Source of the DNA: Chryseobacterium indologenes
Lineage (GTDB): Bacteria > Bacteroidota > Bacteroidia > Flavobacteriales > Weeksellaceae
Reading direction: 5' to 3'
DNA length: 64,000 nt
Assembly (NCBI GenBank): GCA_001013295.1
Contig: LAZY01000010.1
Coordinates: 1 to 64,000, forward strand
This document shows, piece after piece, positions 48,110-58,512 of this stretch (its first letter is position 1; each line of letters opens with the position of its first letter). Under the pieces are notes generated by a model, which saw only the letters and a program-made list of their open reading frames with translations, was not told where the DNA came from and ran no database searches. The position numbers were made by a program, and so were the translations under genes.

Positions 48110-48568
48110 ATGGAACTGGATGAAACGGACAAAAAATTATTAGTGTTTTTGCAGGAAGATTGTAAACAAACCACCAAAGAGCTGTCCGGTAAGCTGGGAT
48201 TGTCGGTTACAGCCATTTATGAGCGGATAAAGAAGCTTGAAAATGCGGGAGTTATTTCGAAATATGTTGCTTTGCTGGACAGAAATAAGGTAAAGCGGAA
48301 TTTTATCGTGCTGTGTCATGTAAAGCTTACCCAGCATAAAAAAGAATTTGTCTTGCAGTTTGAAAAAGAAGTGATGAATCTCCAGGAGGTTACCGAATGT
48401 TTTCATGTAAGCGGAGATTATGATTATATCCTTAAAATAGGAGTGAAGGATATTGAAGACTATCGTAATTTTATGCTGACCAAGCTTACAACACTTCAGC
48501 ATATTGCCAGTACACACAGCTCGTTTATGATTTCCGAAGTGAAAAATACAACGGCAATTATTTTGTGA
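48110..48568 (+). CDS. Lrp/AsnC family transcriptional regulator
   Basis: A 152-residue regulator with the standard parts: DETDKKLLVFLQEDCKQTTK, the helix-turn-helix ELSGKLGLSVTAIYERIKKL (about 21-40), and a C-terminal RAM domain (ECFHVSGDYDYILKIGVKDI) that binds amino acids. It is divergent from the PLP enzyme gene across 150 bases and is probably its amino-acid-responsive regulator. Confidence 0.9.
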   Translation: MELDETDKKLLVFLQEDCKQTTKELSGKLGLSVTAIYERIKKLENAGVISKYVALLDRNKVKRNFIVLCHVKLTQHKKEFVLQFEKEVMNLQEVTECFHVSGDYDYILKIGVKDIEDYRNFMLTKLTTLQHIASTHSSFMISEVKNTTAIIL

Positions 48569-48616
48569 AATAAAGAAGACCCGTAAAGTTTTTTGCCTTC
48601 ATTATCTCATATTATT

Positions 48617-49351
48617 TTAGATCGTATTTTTATTAATAAAAAAATCTGTTATCTCTGGTTTCTGGATTAATTGCTGGATAAACGGTTTCAGGGTTTCAGA
48701 AGTCAGATCAGTTTCACTGGAAAGCTGCATACTTCGCAAGCTACCGTCTTTTTGGGGAGCAATCAGAATGATGCTGCCATATTTAAGATTGTATAGCTTT
48801 AAATTGACGATGGCGAAATTATCATTTTCAAGCGTTGTAAAAGCCGTGAAATCGATTTTGTTGTTGGAAGTTTTTACAAATCCCTGTCCTATCATATCCG
48901 GAAAATTTCTTGAAACAATCTGCATTTTACTGGATGTGTATTCTTTGGAGTCAATAAAGTCCGTGAGGACAAGAATGGTGAAAAATATCCGCTCTTTGTC
49001 TTTTACTTTATGTGAATTTAGATCTGATCTTTTTTCTCCAAAGCTGCTGTAGACAATCTTTTTCCCTTTCAGATCCAATCCAAAAAAATTACCATAGGTT
49101 CCCGCTCCCTTGAAGCCGTCCTTCTGAATGCTGTCATAGACGGGATAAGGAAAAATTCCATAGGTAAAAGGGGATTCGCTTTTCGTACTCTTTTGAAGTT
49201 CATCTTCCATTCTTTTGAAATCCAGATTTGCTGGCTGGTTTTGAATCTTAAGCTGTTTTTCTCTTACTTTCTGGAGGTCTATGTTAGATTGTGCAAATGA
49301 TATATTTATGGAAAGCAATAGAAGAAAGGCCAGGCATAATTTCAAATTCAT
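48617..49351 (-). CDS. Secreted protein of unknown function (244 aa)
   Basis: A 244-residue exported protein: signal MNLKLCLAFLLLLSINISFA then QSNIDLQ. A charged helical stretch (about 25-50) is followed by a beta-rich domain. No family recognised. The neighbouring leftward gene also encodes an exported unknown. Confidence 0.6.
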   Translation of the reverse strand: MNLKLCLAFLLLLSINISFAQSNIDLQKVREKQLKIQNQPANLDFKRMEDELQKSTKSESPFTYGIFPYPVYDSIQKDGFKGAGTYGNFFGLDLKGKKIVYSSFGEKRSDLNSHKVKDKERIFFTILVLTDFIDSKEYTSSKMQIVSRNFPDMIGQGFVKTSNNKIDFTAFTTLENDNFAIVNLKLYNLKYGSIILIAPQKDGSLRSMQLSSETDLTSETLKPFIQQLIQKPEITDFFINKNTI

Positions 49352-49420
49352 GATTAGTTAGTTTTTTCTTATGAAAATCGGTTTTGATTATTTTTTGATA
49401 GAGTGGTGGCTGATAGATTT

Positions 49421-50143
49421 TTAGTTGTAATTCTCCAGAAATTGCCATGATTTATCTTTGTATTCGTAGATCATCGATTTTGAAGATTTGGCATCAGGTT
49501 TAGTATTATTAAGCTGTATCTGTACCAGATAGCAGTTCTCTTTGTCTTTCATTTCCCATGGAAGTACGGCAATTCCCAATACATTAAAATCAGAATGTTT
49601 ATCCACTGTAAATTCTTTTTTCAGCTTACGTGTCGTGTTATAATAGAAGTTTCTTGTACTTCCATTTTCAAGGATCTGCTTACCGGTCTCTGTTTCCCAC
49701 TTTATTCTTTTTTTAAAGGCGGAAGTATCATATATAAAGTTTGAATAGGCAACCGGAATAATAATTTTGTTTTTATTCATTTTGACAAAATTCAGATAGT
49801 TCTTTTTATTCCACAGCTGTTCAAAAAGTTCAGGATAGCCTGTTTTTTCAAACCTTTTGCACTCATGATAGGGTACGTTACCACATACAGCATCCTGGCT
49901 TGTCTTGATGAGGATATTCAGCATGATGTTTTTATCTTCTGCGATAAAATTTTTAAAATCTCCATGAAGATACAGGTCTTCTAATAAGCCTGAAAAGTCA
50001 GTTTCTTTGATTAAGGCCTGCTTCCTTTCGTAATATTGCTTCTCTTCCTGATACCGCAGATCACAAGCTTCAGTCTGAGCCTTCACATTGAAAAAATGAA
50101 GACTTATTAAACAGGTGAATAAGATTTTAAATTTTCGCATCAT
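49421..50143 (-). CDS. Secreted protein of unknown function (240 aa)
   Basis: A 240-residue exported protein with signal peptide (MRKFKILFTCLISLHFFNVKA, cut near KAQ). Cysteines at ACDLRYQ, DAVCGNVPYHECKRF could form disulphides. ATG 50143 or 50140 starts it; the codon at 50146 is TTG. No domain recognised. Only nine bases separate it from the bestrophin gene. Confidence 0.6.
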   Translation of the reverse strand: MMRKFKILFTCLISLHFFNVKAQTEACDLRYQEEKQYYERKQALIKETDFSGLLEDLYLHGDFKNFIAEDKNIMLNILIKTSQDAVCGNVPYHECKRFEKTGYPELFEQLWNKKNYLNFVKMNKNKIIIPVAYSNFIYDTSAFKKRIKWETETGKQILENGSTRNFYYNTTRKLKKEFTVDKHSDFNVLGIAVLPWEMKDKENCYLVQIQLNNTKPDAKSSKSMIYEYKDKSWQFLENYN

Positions 50144-50152
50144 CAAAAAATA

Positions 50153-51187
50153 TTATACTAATACTCCCTGTTTGGAAGCAATAGGATCCGGAAGATCAGT
50201 TTCTCCACCCATTTGTAGAAGATCAATTTCTATTGTTCTGCATATGGAAAGCATAGGTACATCAAACATCAGTCCGGCAAAAGGATTTTCAGAATAATCA
50301 CCTACCAGTTCCATAATGATATAGATCCATCCGATGATGATACAGAAAGGGATGGAGGTCCATATTCCCCAGTCTCCCAATTTTGCAAATTCATTCACCA
50401 ATCCCAAAGGAAGCAATGTGATAAAAAGAATGTTAAAGACGAATGCTGTGCTGGCAAACTGTCTCGGCGAAGGGAATTTTTTAATTCTTTCTGCCTGTCC
50501 TTGGAAATTATAGAATTCATTCAGGCTGTTTTGAAGCTGAGTCTGATTGAAATCCGTGATGGCATTCATATTTTTCAGTTCATTGATATCTTTGGCCTGC
50601 TGAGAAATCAGGTAAGTTGCGAAATTCTTGTAATGATTTTTCAATTCATATTCCTCTTCAGAAAGATATTTGTGCAGGAAAATAGGTGCTCTTCCATAGT
50701 CAGGAAACCCTGCTTTGATCAATCTGTTTCTTCTCAGGTTGATATTTCTGAATTTATTATTTTCACTGCTGCTGATATGTTCCCATTCTGTAGGAACCAG
50801 AAGCTGCTCACGGAAAGTATATAACCATGCAATGTGGCGGTTAACAATTTTTTTCTTACGGTCTTCAAGATCAAAAGTACCAATCTGCTCATTTTGGGTA
50901 TCAAAAGCGTATACCATAGAAGCAAATGAACGGCTGGAGTTGACTATTCCACCCCAGATCTTGCGGGCTTCCCAAAGCCTGTCATAAGCCTGGTTGTTTT
51001 TAAAACCCACCAAAAATGCTTCCGCTGTACCAATCAGAGCAACGGGAACCCATGGAATTGTCATCCAGTGCCAGTTGAAGAAATAAAAAAGAACAGCAAT
51101 CAGCGTACACCAGATAGAGATTAAAATAAGATGAACGCCGGATAGATTGAGAACCTGTTTATAATTGACATATTTGGTTGTAATCAT
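50153..51187 (-). CDS. Bestrophin-family membrane channel
   Basis: A 344-residue protein of the bestrophin/UPF0187 family. Two N-terminal spans (about 17-36 and 42-62: LILISIWCTLIAVLFYFFNW), then the family hallmark FLVGFKNNQAYDRLWEARKIWGG split around residues 58-80, and two more spans near 240-290. Bacterial bestrophins form pentameric ion channels, some cation-selective. Role in the host unknown. Confidence 0.85.
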   Translation of the reverse strand: MITTKYVNYKQVLNLSGVHLILISIWCTLIAVLFYFFNWHWMTIPWVPVALIGTAEAFLVGFKNNQAYDRLWEARKIWGGIVNSSRSFASMVYAFDTQNEQIGTFDLEDRKKKIVNRHIAWLYTFREQLLVPTEWEHISSSENNKFRNINLRRNRLIKAGFPDYGRAPIFLHKYLSEEEYELKNHYKNFATYLISQQAKDINELKNMNAITDFNQTQLQNSLNEFYNFQGQAERIKKFPSPRQFASTAFVFNILFITLLPLGLVNEFAKLGDWGIWTSIPFCIIIGWIYIIMELVGDYSENPFAGLMFDVPMLSICRTIEIDLLQMGGETDLPDPIASKQGVLV

Positions 51188-51353
51188 AAAGATGAATGTG
51201 TTTTGCGTGTACAGACAAAATAAATACCAAACTGTGGTGAAGTTGGTTTGGCTATGCCCGTGACAGGGAATGTTTCAGATTTTATTAAGATATAATAGTC
51301 TAACATTGAGATGTATATTCTTAAATAAAAGTAGTGAAAAAAATGCATAAAAA

Positions 51354-51377
51354 AACCTCTAAAAATTTTTAGAGGTT
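51354..51377. terminator. Palindromic terminator
   Basis: AACCTCTAAAAA joined to TTTTTAGAGGTT, a perfect 24-base palindrome that folds with an A/T top and T-rich flank. It lies 15 bases after the stop of the E1 gene. Confidence 0.7.
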
Positions 51378-51391
51378 AAGTGTATAGAAAT

Positions 51392-53464
51392 TTAATATTT
51401 CAGCATTTCTTCGATCTTTTTGGAAAGCTTCTCAGCATTCGGAAGCATTTCTTTTTCCAGTACCAGGTTGATAGGAACGGCTGGTACATCCAGTGATCCC
51501 ATTGTTTCTACCGGAGCATCCAGATATTTGAAACAGTTTTTCGAAATACGGTGAGCAAATGCTTCTGCAAAAGAGTTGTTAAGCTGCTCTTCAGTCAGAA
51601 CGATACATTTTCCATGTGCTTTTACTCTTTCAAAAACAAGCTCTTCATCAAGAGGAATCAGTGTTCTCAAATCGATCACTTCCACTCTTTCATTGAATTG
51701 TTTAGCGGCTTCTTTAGCCCAGTAAACTCCCATTCCGTATGTAACGACCAATAAGGTTCTTCCTTTTTCCGTTTCATTCTTATCAGCTTCGATGATTACT
51801 TTTCCTTTTCCGAACGGAAGCACATAGTCTTCAGCCGGCTCTATGGTTTTAGCATCTTCAGTTCCCGGAACTTTGCTCCAGTACAATCCTTTATGTTCCA
51901 GCATTACTACCGGGTTCGGATCATAATAGGCAGCCTTTAACAAACCTTTGAAATCTGCCGCATTACTTGGATAAGCTATTTTAATTCCTTTAATATTGGC
52001 TAAGATACTTTCTACACTGCCACTGTGGTAAGGGCCACCTCCTCCGTAAGCTCCGATCGGAACACGGATAATATTGCTTACAGGGAATTTTCCACCACTC
52101 AGGTAACTGGATTTTGATATTTCTGTAATCAGCTGATTGATTCCCGGGTAAATATAATCGGCAAACTGTACTTCAACGATCGGCTTCAATCCTACAGCGC
52201 TCATACCGGCCGTTGAACCAATGATATAGGCCTCCTGGATAGCCGTGTTAAAGACTCTCTTGCTTCCGAATTTTTTTCCTAAAGTTACCGTTTCACGGAA
52301 AACGCCACCAATTCTTTCTCCTACATCCTGTCCGTAAAGTAAGGCTTCAGGGTGTTTCCACATCAATTCCTGAATGGCGTGGATCGCTGCATCTACCATA
52401 ACGATCTTTTCACCGTTAGCAGGTTCACGTGTTCCTGCCTCTTCAGTAATTGGAGTAGGAGCGAAAACATGCTGCATTACCGTTTCAGGTTTTGGATCTT
52501 CTGCATTTTTAGCTCTTTCAAAAGCTTCTTCAGCTTCAAGGCGGGCCTTTTTCGTGATCTGTTTCAGAAGATCTTCATCGGTACCTGTTTCCAGTAAATG
52601 CTTTCTGAGGATTTCTCCCGGATCTTTAGCTCTATGTTTGGTTAAATCTTCTTCGTCTCTGTAGAATTCTCTTCTTACTCCGGAAGTATGATGCCCGATT
52701 AATACGGTTTTTGCACATACCACCAAAGGTTTTCTTTCCGTTCTTACAAAATCTACGGCTTTTTTCATGGCTTCAAAACTTTCCACAAAATCAGTTCCGT
52801 CCACTCTCATTCTGCTTAACCCGGTAAATCCGGCTACAAAATCATAAGCGTCACAGGTTCTTGCTTCCTCTTTCGTTACGGAAATTCCCCACTCATTATC
52901 CTGTACAAGGAAAATAATAGGAAGCTGGTGTAAAGCAGCGAATTGTAATGCTTCACTTACTTCACCTTCAGTAACGGAATTGTCTCCAAGGCTGCATACT
53001 ACTACAGGATTGTTTTCAAAATTCTGAAGATTGAAATCCTGGATATATTTGATTCCCTGTGCTACTCCTGTTGTAGGAATGGTCTGCATTCCGGTAGCGG
53101 AGCTCTGGTGAATGATCTTCGGTTTGTTTTCATCCCTGCTGGAAGGATGGGAATAATAGGATCTTCCTCCTGAAAAAGGATCGTCAGCTTTCGCCAATAA
53201 CTGAAGCATCAGTTGGTAAGGTTCAAAACCAATTCCTAAAAGAATACTCTCATCTCTGTAGTAAGGAGAAACCCAGTCCTCCTTCTTGAGCTGATAAGCA
53301 GTTGCCAGCTGGATGGCTTCATGACCTCTTGAAGTACTGTGAACGTATTTGCACACATTCCTGTTTTCTTCATAAATGTCAGCCATTGCTTTTGCCAGCA
53401 TCATATGATTGTACGCTTTAAGTAAAATATCCTGAGAAACTTTTTCGTGAAGTGTATTTTCCAT
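51392..53464 (-). CDS. Fused E1 alpha-beta of branched-chain 2-oxoacid dehydrogenase
   Basis: A 690-residue thiamine-diphosphate enzyme. The alpha half (1-~345) has the TPP-binding GDNSVTEGEVSEAL...QDN stretch (a GDN start instead of GDG) and a phosphorylation-loop-like HHTSGVRREFYRDEED. The beta half (~355-690) has LYGQDVGERIGGVFRET, VEVQFADYIYPGINQLITEI and VIDLRTLIPLDEE. Fusion of the two E1 chains is common in Bacteroidota. It decarboxylates branched-chain 2-oxoacids for branched fatty acids and valine/leucine/isoleucine breakdown. No E2 or E3 gene is adjacent. The start at 53464 is preferred because the -7 box lies only seven bases upstream. Confidence 0.85.
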   Translation of the reverse strand: MENTLHEKVSQDILLKAYNHMMLAKAMADIYEENRNVCKYVHSTSRGHEAIQLATAYQLKKEDWVSPYYRDESILLGIGFEPYQLMLQLLAKADDPFSGGRSYYSHPSSRDENKPKIIHQSSATGMQTIPTTGVAQGIKYIQDFNLQNFENNPVVVCSLGDNSVTEGEVSEALQFAALHQLPIIFLVQDNEWGISVTKEEARTCDAYDFVAGFTGLSRMRVDGTDFVESFEAMKKAVDFVRTERKPLVVCAKTVLIGHHTSGVRREFYRDEEDLTKHRAKDPGEILRKHLLETGTDEDLLKQITKKARLEAEEAFERAKNAEDPKPETVMQHVFAPTPITEEAGTREPANGEKIVMVDAAIHAIQELMWKHPEALLYGQDVGERIGGVFRETVTLGKKFGSKRVFNTAIQEAYIIGSTAGMSAVGLKPIVEVQFADYIYPGINQLITEISKSSYLSGGKFPVSNIIRVPIGAYGGGGPYHSGSVESILANIKGIKIAYPSNAADFKGLLKAAYYDPNPVVMLEHKGLYWSKVPGTEDAKTIEPAEDYVLPFGKGKVIIEADKNETEKGRTLLVVTYGMGVYWAKEAAKQFNERVEVIDLRTLIPLDEELVFERVKAHGKCIVLTEEQLNNSFAEAFAHRISKNCFKYLDAPVETMGSLDVPAVPINLVLEKEMLPNAEKLSKKIEEMLKY

Positions 53465-53470
53465 AGGAAG

Positions 53471-53516
53471 CAAATATACATTAAAAAAACAAAATACTAA
53501 CAGTTGTTAGTATTTT
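53471..53516 (-). promoter_or_regulatory. E1 promoter with 26-bp palindromic operator
   Basis: On the minus strand TATATTTG (53478-53471) is a perfect -7 box very near the ATG. Where a -33 box would be expected stands AAAATACTAAC-AGTT-GTTAGTATTTT (53491-53516), with 11-base perfect arms and no clear TTTG. This fits an activator site or a tightly controlled promoter. Confidence 0.5.
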
Positions 53517-53825
53517 ATAAGAAATCAATTGATTTACTGTTGATTCCTTATTTATTTTTTCAGAAATAAGTCTTTTTACTTATACTATTTCTGGAAAATA
53601 AACTCCCGGGATACCGCATGGGGCAAAATCTATGACCAGTAATCAGGATAATTGAATGATTTTTATAAAACTGTTGAAACGGTATCATTGATTGCTGTTT
53701 TTTATTGATAATTTCAATACTGTTTTTCCATACTATTGATCGTTTAAATGGTGACTTTAAAGCCATATTTGGAAAAAATGAAGTAACTTTACATTCTCTT
53801 TTGTATAAAAAAGTTAGAAAATTAT
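53517..53825. other. Spacer between E1 and dnaE
   Basis: About 300 bases between divergent genes. A minus-strand frame at 53560-53865 crosses it but is cysteine- and serine-rich without protein-like pattern and overlaps the dnaE start, so I do not call it. No strong hairpin is seen; it should hold the dnaE promoter. Confidence 0.4.
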
Positions 53826-56800
53826 ATGTATTTAATTTTTGACACAGAAACAACCGGTTTACCAAAAAATTTCAACGCTCCGCTTTCAGATTCGGATAAC
53901 TGGCCCAGAATGGTTCAGATTGCATGGCAAGTGCACGATGATGATGGAAATCTGATTGAAAACCAGGATTATATTATAAAACCTGAAGGGTATGATATTC
54001 CCTTCAACGCTGCCAGAATTCACGGGATTACAACAAAGATCGCAAACGAAGAAGGGCGTGATCTGCAGGAGATCTTAGAAGAATTTTCCAAAGTACTGGA
54101 AAGAGTAAGAGTCGTTTCCGGACACAATGTAGAATTCGACTACAATATCGTAGGGGCTGAATTTTACAGGAAAAATTTAAAAGACAACTTACAGGAAAAA
54201 CCTAAAGCAGATACCATGATCCTGGGAACGGATTTCTGTCAGCTGGGTGGCGGCCGTGGAGGAAGATTCAAACCTCCGAAGTTGGAAGAACTTTATGAAA
54301 AGTTGTATGGTAATAAATTCGACGAAGCCCACAATGCAGCAGCCGACGTAAATGCTACAGCCAGAGCTTTCTTTGAAATGGTAAGAATTGGAGTAGTTCC
54401 AGCTGAGACATTAAAGATTTCAGAAGATCAGCTTGCGTATTTCAGAAGTCTTTATCCGGATCCGATCAAGCCTTTTAATATTGTCATCAGAAGGCAGGTT
54501 GCCGATTTCCATAATAAGAAAAAGCAGCAGGATTTCGGAAGTATTGATGAGATAGATCTTGGCCAGTACTTCAACTTTAACAACCATAGTGTTTTCTCTA
54601 CACTGACGGCTACTTCCAGCATTAATGACCTGATCAAAAAGGCTTCCGAAGAGAATTTCCCGGCAGTCGGGATGGTGGATCTCGGAAATATGATGGGTGC
54701 GTTCAAGTTCGTTTCTGCGGTAGAGGGGGCTAATGGAGACAGAGCGAAGAAGCATAAAGAATATCTCGCTAAAAAACAGGAAGCAGAAGAGAATGGAACG
54801 GAATTCAACGAAGTGGAGCCTGTTTCAGCGCCTTTAATTCCTGTTGTGGGATGTGAATTCTATATTTCAGATCGTTATGAGCAGAAGCAGTTTACCAAAG
54901 ATGATCCGGACAGAAGGACGCAGGTGGTGCTTTTGGCAAAAGATTTTAACGGCTATAAAAATTTAGCAAAACTTTCAAGTATCGGATTCCTTAAAGGATT
55001 CTACTTTGGAGTTCCGAGGGTGAGCCGTGAGCTGATTGCTGAGTATAAAGAGGGAGTCATTGCTTTGACTTCCGGAATTATGGGCGATATTCCCGATGCG
55101 ATCTTAAATACCGGTGAGCAGAAAGGGGAGGAGCTTTTCAAATGGTGGAAAGATACCTTTGAAGACGACTTCTACGTACAGCTTCAAAACCATAAGCTGC
55201 CTGAAGAAGAACACTTGAATGAGGTTCTTCTGTATCTGGCAGATAAATATAATGTTAAGATTTTAGCCCAAAACGAAACGTTTTACACCAATAAAGATGA
55301 TGCCAATATCCAGGATATTGTAAGCTGTATAAAAGATGGTGAGAAGCTGACAACACCTATTGGAAAAGGATTTGGTAAAAGAAGAGGGCTGGCGACAGGG
55401 GAATATTACATCAAAAATTCTGATGAAATAAAAGAAGCATTTCTTGCATATCCTGATGCATTTGAGGCTTATGAAGAATTTACAGCAAAATTTAAGCCTT
55501 ATACCTTAAAAAGAGACGTCCTCCTACCGAAGTTTGACATTCCTGAAGAGTTTATCCATGCAGAAGATGAGGTAGACGGAGGAAAAAGAGGGGAAATGGC
55601 TTATCTTACACATCTTACTTACGAAGGGGCCAGAAACCGATATGGAGTTGATGGTATTACGGATGAAATTAAAGAACGTCTGGACTTTGAGCTTGAAGTA
55701 ATTGCTAATACCGGGTATCCGGGATACTTCCTTATTGTACAGGATTTCTGTAACGAAGCCCGTAAAATGGGAGTGTGGGTAGGTCCGGGAAGGGGATCTG
55801 CAGCGGGTTCTGCCGTTGCTTACTGTATCGGAATTACCAACGTAGACCCTATTAAATATGATCTCCTTTTTGAGAGATTCCTGAACCCGGAAAGGGTATC
55901 GATGCCCGATATTGATATTGACTTTGATGATGAAGGTAGAGATAAAATTATCAAATGGGTTGTTGAAAAATATGGTAAAACTCAGGTAGCACAGATTATT
56001 ACTTACTCTGTATTGGGAGGGAAATCCGCCATTAAAGATGCCGGAAGAGTTTTAGATGTTCCGATTCCTGATACCAACAATATTGCTAAGCTTATTCCTC
56101 CAAGTCCGGGGATGAACATTGCAAAAGCTTTGGCAAAATATGATAAACTGAAACCGGAAGAACAGATGCTTGTCGATGAGATGAGATATGTTCTGGACAG
56201 TCCGGATGATGCGCGTCACGGTGTTCTTGCCAGTGCTAAAAAAATGGAGGGTTGTATCAGAAATACAGGAATCCATGCCTGTGGGGTAATCATTACACCG
56301 GAGGATGTAAGTAATCTGGTTCCTGTAACCATTGCTGCAAAAGATGCCGATATTTTGGTATCGCAGTTTGATAACTCGGTGGCTGAAAGTGCCGGACTTT
56401 TGAAGATGGACTTCCTGGGGCTGAGAACGCTGACGATCATTAAAGATGCCTTGAAGCTGGTAAAAGCAAGATATGGAGTCGATATTGATCCCGATCTTAT
56501 TCCGCTTGATGATGCTAAAACCTATCAGCTGTTTAAAGAAGGAAGAACAGTCGGGATTTTCCAGTATGAAAGTCCCGGGATGCAAAAATACATGAGGGAG
56601 CTTAAGCCTACGGTTTTTGCTGACCTTATTGCCATGAATGCCTTATACCGTCCGGGTCCGATCAAGTATATTCCAAACTTTATCAACCGTAAGCACGGAA
56701 TTGAAGAAATTGTATATGACTTACCGGAAACGGAAGAATATCTGAAAGAAACCTACGGAATTACCGTTTATCAGGAGCAGGTAATGCTTTTATCCCAGAA

Positions 56801-58493
56801 ACTGGCCAACTTTACAAAAGGTGAAGCCGATACTTTGAGAAAAGCAATGGGTAAAAAGCAGATCGACGTTCTGAATAAAATGTACCCTAAATTCATAGAA
56901 GGAGGAAGAAAGAATAATCTGAACGAAGAACGTTTAGAAAAGATCTGGAATGACTGGAAAGCCTTTGCAGAATATGCCTTCAACAAGTCGCACTCTACCT
57001 GCTATGCCTTTATTGCCTATCAGACAGCTTATCTGAAAGCCAATTATCCGGCGGAATATATGGCGAGTGTGATGAGTAATAACATTAACAACACCGACTC
57101 GATTACCATGTTCATGGAAGATTGTAAGAGTATGGGGGTGGATGTTTTGGGGCCTGACGTTAATGAATCCCAATATAAATTCTCTGTAAACGAAAAAGGC
57201 CAGGTTCGCTTTGGTCTGGGAGCGATCAAAGGAATCGGGGAGGGACCGAGTGAAGCAATTACAAGAGAAAGAGAAAACGGAAGATTTAAAAATATTTATG
57301 ATTTCTTTGAAAGAATAATGCCTTCCCAAATGAATAAAAGGGTAGCGGAAAGTTTAGTGCTGGCAGGAGCTTTTGATGAACTGGATTCTTTCCACCGGGG
57401 ACAGTATTTTGATGTTGACATGGCAGGGAGAACCAACCTGGAGAGACTGATCCGGTATGGGCAAAGCTTCCAGGAGAGCAAGAACGAGATGGAGCATTCC
57501 CTGTTTGCAGATTTTGCAGAAGAAGTTCAGATTGAACAGCCTAAATTGCCACCGTGTCCGGAATGGCCTAATATGCATAAGCTGAATAAGGAAAAAGAAA
57601 TTATCGGTTTCTATCTTTCTGCACATCCGTTGGATGAATTCAAATATCAATTTCAGTTCATGCAGGGGCAGCTTTCCAAAAAGTCCGTGCTGGAAAAAGA
57701 TGAAGAAGGGAAAACAGCGACAGAAGAGGCTCCGGTATTGGAACAGGACGCTCAGGATGATAATGTAGACCTTACCGAGATCGTGTCTGATGATGTAGTA
57801 GCTGGAGAAGAAGAGGTTATAGAAGAGGTAACAAAAAAAGCTGAGCCAAAAGGTAATTTCCTGTTTCTGAATCTTGATGAGGTTGATGCCTATAAAGAGC
57901 AGGCTTTTGCCAATAAACAGGAAGAACTGTTCCAGGAAAAGAAGAAAGATTGGAAAACCCTTCAGAAAGAAAGAGAAAACGGTGGCGGCGGTAAGGAATA
58001 TACCGTAGCCGGACTGATTACGGAATACAGGGTTCAGGATGGTTTCAGAAGCGGTGAAAAAGTGGCATTTGTGACATTGGAGGATTATTCAGGTTCTTAT
58101 TCTTTCAGATTGGGAGACAGGGATTATATGAGATTGAAGGAAAAGCTGGAAGTCCAGAGGTTTGTTATTTTCAAGATCAAATTTGCTCAGGTGAAAGACG
58201 GAAGGGTTTTTGTGAATGTAAATGACGTCATAGAACTTCAGGAAGCATTTGAGCGATTTGCAAAAAGTATATCTTTGGTAATGGATGTAATGGACGTGAG
58301 ACCGGAAGATCTTGACTTTTTCAGAACGGTTCTGGACAGGAATAAAGGAAATCAGAAATTGAAGTTCTTTATCAAAAATATTGATGACGATTCTCATATA
58401 GAAGTGCAGTCTATGAAGCACTCGGTGGATCTGAACGGTGACCTGATTAAAGAAATTCAGTTGCTTAATAAATATGAGTTCTATCTGAATTAA
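53826..58493 (+). CDS. dnaE: DNA polymerase III alpha subunit with N-terminal DnaQ-like exonuclease
   Basis: A 1555-residue replicative polymerase. Residues 1-190 are a DEDDh exonuclease: FDTETTG (D6, E8), VSGHNVEFDYN and AHNAAADVNATARAF. The PHP domain follows (about 245-470, FPAVGMVDLGNMMGAF). The polymerase core includes GPGRGSAAGSAVAYCIG and PDIDIDFDDEGR with the catalytic aspartates, then GIHACGVIITPED and HSTCYAFIAYQTAYLKANYP. Near the end is an OB domain (YTVAGLITEYRVQDGFRSGE). Fusion of proofreading and synthesis in one chain is typical of Bacteroidota. Confidence 0.95.
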   Translation: MYLIFDTETTGLPKNFNAPLSDSDNWPRMVQIAWQVHDDDGNLIENQDYIIKPEGYDIPFNAARIHGITTKIANEEGRDLQEILEEFSKVLERVRVVSGHNVEFDYNIVGAEFYRKNLKDNLQEKPKADTMILGTDFCQLGGGRGGRFKPPKLEELYEKLYGNKFDEAHNAAADVNATARAFFEMVRIGVVPAETLKISEDQLAYFRSLYPDPIKPFNIVIRRQVADFHNKKKQQDFGSIDEIDLGQYFNFNNHSVFSTLTATSSINDLIKKASEENFPAVGMVDLGNMMGAFKFVSAVEGANGDRAKKHKEYLAKKQEAEENGTEFNEVEPVSAPLIPVVGCEFYISDRYEQKQFTKDDPDRRTQVVLLAKDFNGYKNLAKLSSIGFLKGFYFGVPRVSRELIAEYKEGVIALTSGIMGDIPDAILNTGEQKGEELFKWWKDTFEDDFYVQLQNHKLPEEEHLNEVLLYLADKYNVKILAQNETFYTNKDDANIQDIVSCIKDGEKLTTPIGKGFGKRRGLATGEYYIKNSDEIKEAFLAYPDAFEAYEEFTAKFKPYTLKRDVLLPKFDIPEEFIHAEDEVDGGKRGEMAYLTHLTYEGARNRYGVDGITDEIKERLDFELEVIANTGYPGYFLIVQDFCNEARKMGVWVGPGRGSAAGSAVAYCIGITNVDPIKYDLLFERFLNPERVSMPDIDIDFDDEGRDKIIKWVVEKYGKTQVAQIITYSVLGGKSAIKDAGRVLDVPIPDTNNIAKLIPPSPGMNIAKALAKYDKLKPEEQMLVDEMRYVLDSPDDARHGVLASAKKMEGCIRNTGIHACGVIITPEDVSNLVPVTIAAKDADILVSQFDNSVAESAGLLKMDFLGLRTLTIIKDALKLVKARYGVDIDPDLIPLDDAKTYQLFKEGRTVGIFQYESPGMQKYMRELKPTVFADLIAMNALYRPGPIKYIPNFINRKHGIEEIVYDLPETEEYLKETYGITVYQEQVMLLSQKLANFTKGEADTLRKAMGKKQIDVLNKMYPKFIEGGRKNNLNEERLEKIWNDWKAFAEYAFNKSHSTCYAFIAYQTAYLKANYPAEYMASVMSNNINNTDSITMFMEDCKSMGVDVLGPDVNESQYKFSVNEKGQVRFGLGAIKGIGEGPSEAITRERENGRFKNIYDFFERIMPSQMNKRVAESLVLAGAFDELDSFHRGQYFDVDMAGRTNLERLIRYGQSFQESKNEMEHSLFADFAEEVQIEQPKLPPCPEWPNMHKLNKEKEIIGFYLSAHPLDEFKYQFQFMQGQLSKKSVLEKDEEGKTATEEAPVLEQDAQDDNVDLTEIVSDDVVAGEEEVIEEVTKKAEPKGNFLFLNLDEVDAYKEQAFANKQEELFQEKKKDWKTLQKERENGGGGKEYTVAGLITEYRVQDGFRSGEKVAFVTLEDYSGSYSFRLGDRDYMRLKEKLEVQRFVIFKIKFAQVKDGRVFVNVNDVIELQEAFERFAKSISLVMDVMDVRPEDLDFFRTVLDRNKGNQKLKFFIKNIDDDSHIEVQSMKHSVDLNGDLIKEIQLLNKYEFYLN

Positions 58494-58512
58494 AAGAATA
58501 TATAATAATTTG

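Noticed and set aside
53560..53865. 101-codon minus-strand frame before dnaE
   Set aside because: Overlaps the dnaE start and promoter region, odd composition, no coupling to other genes.
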